Shown piece by piece: positions 25,184-28,403 of a stretch of 28,403 nucleotides of DNA. A program made the position numbers and the translations under genes. The notes beneath the pieces were generated by a model, which had not been told where the DNA came from, made no database searches, and saw nothing but the letters and a program-made list of their open reading frames with translations. The stretch's first letter is position 1. Every line of letters starts with the position of its first letter. This DNA is from Hyphomonadaceae bacterium UBA2389 (GTDB lineage: Bacteria; Pseudomonadota; Alphaproteobacteria; Caulobacterales; Aquidulcibacteraceae): assembly GCA_002343395.1 (NCBI GenBank), contig DDSN01000043.1, positions 4,621 through 33,023 of the forward strand. The letters run 5' to 3'.

Positions 25184-25912
25184 ATGGAATGGACTGACGC
25201 CGCCATCGTGCTGGGCGCCAAGCCGTTTGGTGAAGGCAAGCTCGTCGCCGAGGTTTTCTCCCGCGAGCATGGCCGCTACGGCGGCGTCGTGCATGCGGGG
25301 CGCAAATCGCAGCCCGTGCTGCAGGCGGGCAATCTGGTGCACTGCGGTTGGAAGGCGAGGCTTTCCGAGCAACTTGGTTTTTTCAATCCGTTGGAATTGG
25401 TCGAACCGCACGCCACGCGCTTGCTCGACGATGCGGTGGCGTTGGCGGGGCTTTCGTCGGCGGTGACGCTTGTGCGGAGCGCGGCGGCCGAGCGCCAAGC
25501 CTATCCGCAACTCTATGACGCCCTGACGGTGCTCATCGAAGCCATGCCGGACGCTGACATTTGGCCCGCGCTCTACACGCGCTTTGAACTGGGGTTGCTT
25601 TCGGCCCTTGGCTACGGGCTGGACCTAACGCGGTGCGCCGTGACAGGCGAGACGGAGGGGTTGGCGTGGGTGTCGCCTCGCACGGGGCGCGCGGCGACAT
25701 ATGACGCGGGCGCGCCGCACGCGGACGTCCTGCTGAAGCTGCCGCACTTTTTGGTTGATGCGGAGGCGAAACTAGAATCGGGCGATGTCGCCGATGCGTT
25801 CGCGCTCGCGGGACATTTTCTCGAACGCCGCGTGTTCGACCAAAAGGGCGAGGGCATGCCAGAAGCGCGCCGACGGCTGATCGAACGCTTGGGATTCGCG
25901 GGGCGACTCTAG
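25184..25912 (+). CDS. recO: DNA repair protein RecO
   Basis: 242 aa from ATG at 25184; GAGG (25174-25177) is 6 bases upstream, and the TTG at 25181 is less likely. RecO works with RecR (and RecF) to load RecA on SSB-coated single-stranded DNA. The N-terminal OB-fold part (MEWTDAAIVLGAKPFGEGK to about 80) is followed by the helical domain with LGYGLDLTRCAVTGE and WVSPRTGRAA, typical of alphaproteobacterial RecO. The length matches the family. The gene is normally linked to era; here the toxin-antitoxin pair lies between them. A palindromic intergenic element follows before parC. Confidence 0.93.
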   Translation: MEWTDAAIVLGAKPFGEGKLVAEVFSREHGRYGGVVHAGRKSQPVLQAGNLVHCGWKARLSEQLGFFNPLELVEPHATRLLDDAVALAGLSSAVTLVRSAAAERQAYPQLYDALTVLIEAMPDADIWPALYTRFELGLLSALGYGLDLTRCAVTGETEGLAWVSPRTGRAATYDAGAPHADVLLKLPHFLVDAEAKLESGDVADAFALAGHFLERRVFDQKGEGMPEARRRLIERLGFAGRL

Positions 25913-25924
25913 TTAAAGCGCTTT

Positions 25925-26031
25925 CGTCATTCCGGGGCCGCCGAGGGCGGAGCCCGGAACCCAGGGGATCGCAGAGCGCGGTGTTTGTGGCTCCTGGGTC
26001 CCGGATCGCGCTTCGCGCGTCCGGAATGACG
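25925..26031. repeat. 107-bp nested palindromic element between recO and parC
   Basis: The ends CGTCATTCCGG (25925-25935) and CCGGAATGACG (26021-26031) are perfect 11-bp inverted repeats. Inside, CCGGAACCCAGGGG (about 25954-25967) pairs with CTCCTGGGTCCCGG (25991-26004) at 12 of 14 positions, and small GC hairpins such as CGCG-CTT-CGCG (about 26007-26019) branch from it. The overall form resembles dispersed intergenic palindromes known from Bradyrhizobium-, Rhodopseudomonas- and Caulobacter-like genomes. It fills nearly all of the 141-base gap; the parC ribosome binding site (AAGG) lies just outside. It has no coding capacity. Confidence 0.8.
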
Positions 26032-26053
26032 GTGGAGGCAAAGGCGATAGAAC

Positions 26054-28297
26054 ATGGCCGACGACATTACCCGCACGCCCGAGGAAGGCGGTCGCATCGT
26101 GGAGGAGCCGATCGGCGAGGCGCTGGCCAAGCGCTACCTCGCCTACGCGCTCTCGACCATCACGTCGCGCGCGCTGCCGGATGTGCGCGACGGCCTGAAG
26201 CCAGTGCATCGGCGCGTGCTCTACGCCATGAAGCGGCTCAACCTCACCGCCGACGCCGCGTTCCGGAAATCCGCGAAGGTAGTTGGCGACGTCATGGGCG
26301 ACTTCCACCCGCACGGCGATCAGTCGATCTATGATGCGCTGGTGCGTCTCGCGCAGGATTTCAACTCGCGCTACCCGCTGATCGACGGGCAGGGCAATTT
26401 CGGCAACATCGACGGCGATAATCCCGCCGCCATGCGCTACACCGAAAGCCGCATGACCAAGGCGGCGGAAGCGCTGCTTGAAGGCATCGACGAAGACGCC
26501 GTCGATTTCCGTCCGTCTTACGACGGCACCAAGGAAGAGCCGGTCGTTCTGCCCGCCGCGTTTCCCAATTTGTTGGCCAACGGCGCCTCAGGCATCGCGG
26601 TCGGCATGGCGACCAACATTCCGCCGCATAATGTTTCCGAGCTCATCGACGCGTGCGTGTTCCTGATCGAGAACGCCAAGGCGACGACCGATGATCTGCT
26701 GAAGATCTTGCCCGGGCCCGATTTCCCGACGGGCGGCATCGTCGTCGAGGCGCCGGAGAATATCCGCGAGGCCTATGAAACGGGACGGGGCGGTTTTCGC
26801 GTGCGCGCGCGTTGGCACACCGAGGATCTTGGCCGAGGCATGTGGCGCATCGTCGTTACCGAGATCCCGCACCTCGTGCAGAAGTCAAAACTGCTCGAAC
26901 ACCTCGCGGAGATGATCGAGACCAAGAAAGCGCCGCTTCTGGGCGATGCGCGCGATGAAAGCGCCGAGGACATCCGCCTCGTGCTGGAGCCGAAGTCGCG
27001 AACCGTCGAGCCGGACATCCTGATGGAAAGTCTGTTCAAGCTCACGGCGCTGGAAACGCGCATCAGCTTGAACATGAACGTGCTTGATAAGGACGGCGCG
27101 CCGCGCGTGATGGGGCTGAAGGACGTGCTGCGCGCCTTCCTCGATCATCGCCGGGAGGTTTTGCAGCGGCGGACCGCCTTCAGGCTCGAAAAAATCGCGC
27201 AGCGTTTGGACGTGTTGGCGGGCCTGCTAATCGTCTATCTCAACCTTGACGAAGTCATCCGCATCATTCGCAATGAAGACGATCCGAAGGCGAAGCTAAT
27301 CGCCCGGTTCAAACTCAATGACGTGCAAGCCGAGGCGATTCTGAATACGCGCTTGCGCCAGCTGCGCAAACTCGAGGAAATGGAGATCCGCCGCGAGGAC
27401 GCCGCGCTGCGCGAGGAGCAAAAGGAGCTGCAAGGGCTGCTCGAGGACACGCGCAAACAGTGGCGCAAGATCGCGGGCGAGCTCAAGGAAACCCGTAAGC
27501 TTTTCGACCCCAAGACCGCGTTGGGCAAGCGCCGCACGGAACTTGGGCGCGCGAGCGAGGTCCCCGCCGAAATCGACGTGGAAGCGTTTGTCGTTCGCGA
27601 GCCGGTGACAGTGGTTCTCTCGGAAAAGGGCTGGGTGCGGGCGCTCAAGGGGCACGGCCTCGATCTCTCGGAGTTGAAGTTCAAGGACGGCGACCACGCC
27701 CAGCACATCGTCCAATGCGAGACGACCGACAAATTGCTGCTGTTTGCCTCCGACGGCCGGGCGTTCACGCTTGACGCCCACAAGCTTCCTGGCGGACGGG
27801 GCCACGGCGAGCCGATCCGCCTGCAGATCGAGCTTGGCGATATCGACGAGGCGGTGGCGCTGTTTAAATACGAGGAAGGCGCCAAACGGCTCGTCGCCAG
27901 CCATGAGGGCTATGGCTTCATTATCCCGGAGGCGGAGATGGTCGCGTCGAAGCGCTCGGGCAAGCAGGTTTTGAATGGGCGCGCCATGCAAGCGGCGAAG
28001 GTCATCGGGGACCAGGTCGCGGTCATTGGCGAGCGCAAGAAACTCTTGATCTTCCCGCTGTCGGAGTTGCCCGAAATGACCCGCGGCAAGGGCGTGAAGC
28101 TGCAGAGCTACCATGACCGTGGGTTGGCGGACGTAAAGGTGTTCTCCAAGGAGGAAGGCCTGACCTGGGAGGATGGCGCGGGGCGCGTGCGCGCCGTGCC
28201 GGAGTGGAAGGAGTTTCGCGGCAAACGCGGCTCGGCCGGCAAGGTCGCGCCCAAGGGCTTCTCGCGCTCAGGTCGCTTCAGCGACGTGATTGGATAG
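26054..28297 (+). CDS. parC: DNA topoisomerase IV subunit A
   Basis: 747 aa. ParC with ParE decatenates daughter chromosomes. The N-terminal half shows [20 protein letters not shown] and the catalytic Tyr129 in MRYTESRM. The segment aligned to the quinolone region reads [10 protein letters not shown], with Gln90 where E. coli has Ser80 and Asp94 at the acidic position. A charged coiled coil (about 435-480) follows, then a reduced beta-propeller containing [12 protein letters not shown]. There is no QRRGGKG GyrA box and the protein is about 155 residues shorter than the GyrA in this window, so ParC is the better call. The start is ATG at 26054 with AAGG 9 bases upstream. Confidence 0.97.
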   Translation: MADDITRTPEEGGRIVEEPIGEALAKRYLAYALSTITSRALPDVRDGLKPVHRRVLYAMKRLNLTADAAFRKSAKVVGDVMGDFHPHGDQSIYDALVRLAQDFNSRYPLIDGQGNFGNIDGDNPAAMRYTESRMTKAAEALLEGIDEDAVDFRPSYDGTKEEPVVLPAAFPNLLANGASGIAVGMATNIPPHNVSELIDACVFLIENAKATTDDLLKILPGPDFPTGGIVVEAPENIREAYETGRGGFRVRARWHTEDLGRGMWRIVVTEIPHLVQKSKLLEHLAEMIETKKAPLLGDARDESAEDIRLVLEPKSRTVEPDILMESLFKLTALETRISLNMNVLDKDGAPRVMGLKDVLRAFLDHRREVLQRRTAFRLEKIAQRLDVLAGLLIVYLNLDEVIRIIRNEDDPKAKLIARFKLNDVQAEAILNTRLRQLRKLEEMEIRREDAALREEQKELQGLLEDTRKQWRKIAGELKETRKLFDPKTALGKRRTELGRASEVPAEIDVEAFVVREPVTVVLSEKGWVRALKGHGLDLSELKFKDGDHAQHIVQCETTDKLLLFASDGRAFTLDAHKLPGGRGHGEPIRLQIELGDIDEAVALFKYEEGAKRLVASHEGYGFIIPEAEMVASKRSGKQVLNGRAMQAAKVIGDQVAVIGERKKLLIFPLSELPEMTRGKGVKLQSYHDRGLADVKVFSKEEGLTWEDGAGRVRAVPEWKEFRGKRGSAGKVAPKGFSRSGRFSDVIG

Positions 28298-28350
28298 CAC
28301 TTATTAGGAAGTTCCGTTAAAAGGTGGCGGACTTCACGGAAGGCTGTTCC

Positions 28351-28403
28351 ATGACCTTGATCATCATTCTGATCATCATCGCCGTTCTGGCGGTGCTGCT
28401 CAT
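28351..28403 (+). CDS. Start of a membrane-anchored protein (possibly LemA), truncated by window edge
   Basis: ATG at 28351 is preceded by GGAAGG at about 7 bases. The 17 readable codons encode a strongly hydrophobic stretch beginning MTLIIILIIIAVLAVLL, a single N-terminal membrane helix. LemA-family proteins commonly begin this way, but other anchored proteins do too, and no domain is visible before the window ends. The 53-base gap after parC contains a weak imperfect hairpin only. Confidence 0.45.
   Translation, partial: MTLIIILIIIAVLAVLL

Noticed and set aside
28308..28336. Imperfect hairpin after parC as a terminator
   Set aside because: The stem is short and bulged, the loop is over 10 bases and there is no T-tract.
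1..28403. CRISPR arrays, tRNA or rRNA genes, prophage or insertion sequences
   Set aside because: None was seen; gaps are too short for arrays or rRNA, no tRNA-like folds were noticed in the gaps, and no transposase, integrase or phage protein is present.

Overview
The window looks like a chromosomal core region of a high-GC alphaproteobacterium, most likely from or near the Caulobacterales (for example a Hyphomonadaceae-like lineage). That placement is an inference from gene content, from the order rpoZ-rsh-pyrE-pdxJ-acpS-lepB-rnc-era-recO-parC and gyrA-coaD-ppi-ppi-queA-tgt, and from protein style. No 16S gene is present to test it. Genes are densely packed. I count 30 protein-coding genes, one of them truncated at each end of the window, plus one doubtful small ORF. 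I saw no rRNA or tRNA genes, no CRISPR array, no prophage and no insertion sequence. No stretch over 300 bases lacks a gene; the longest gap is about 140 bases, between recO and parC.

Layout. 1-315 (minus): the start of a Cu/Zn superoxide dismutase lipoprotein, divergent from gyrA. 435-7268 (plus): gyrA, coaD, an exported cyclophilin, a cytoplasmic cyclophilin, then queA-tgt, two steps of queuosine tRNA modification. 7318-7854 (minus): an unknown lipoprotein, divergent from hrpB. 7947-11338 (plus): hrpB and a threonine/serine dehydratase-like enzyme, converging on a soluble lytic transglycosylase (11335-13392, minus). 13500-15687 (plus): dapA, smpB and a TPR protein. 15684-16903 (minus): a two-gene unit of a NYN-domain nuclease-like protein and a family-5-type uracil-DNA glycosylase. 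16955-28297 (plus): folK, rpoZ, rsh, pyrE, pdxJ, acpS, lepB, rnc, era, a toxin-antitoxin pair, recO and parC. The first codons of a membrane-anchored protein (possibly LemA) close the window.

Functional themes are DNA topology (gyrA and parC at opposite ends), stringent response and transcription (rsh, rpoZ), RNA processing and ribosome rescue or assembly (rnc, era, smpB, queA, tgt), cofactor and nucleotide synthesis (coaD, folK, pdxJ, pyrE, acpS) and the cell envelope (slt, dapA, lepB, lipoproteins). Many neighbours overlap by 4 bp (ATGA, GTGA or TTGA), which suggests translational coupling.

Most of the window is ordinary core genome. The points most worth a second look are: a Phd/YefM-PIN toxin-antitoxin cassette with a clear operator between era and recO; a Tgt that has lost two of the three usual zinc cysteines; a GyrA with unusual residues at both quinolone-contact positions; a 32-codon ORF that joins acpS to lepB with 4-bp overlaps at both ends; two unrelated palindromic intergenic elements; and the NYN-UDG pair. 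I did not find convincing evidence of a wholly new multi-gene system.
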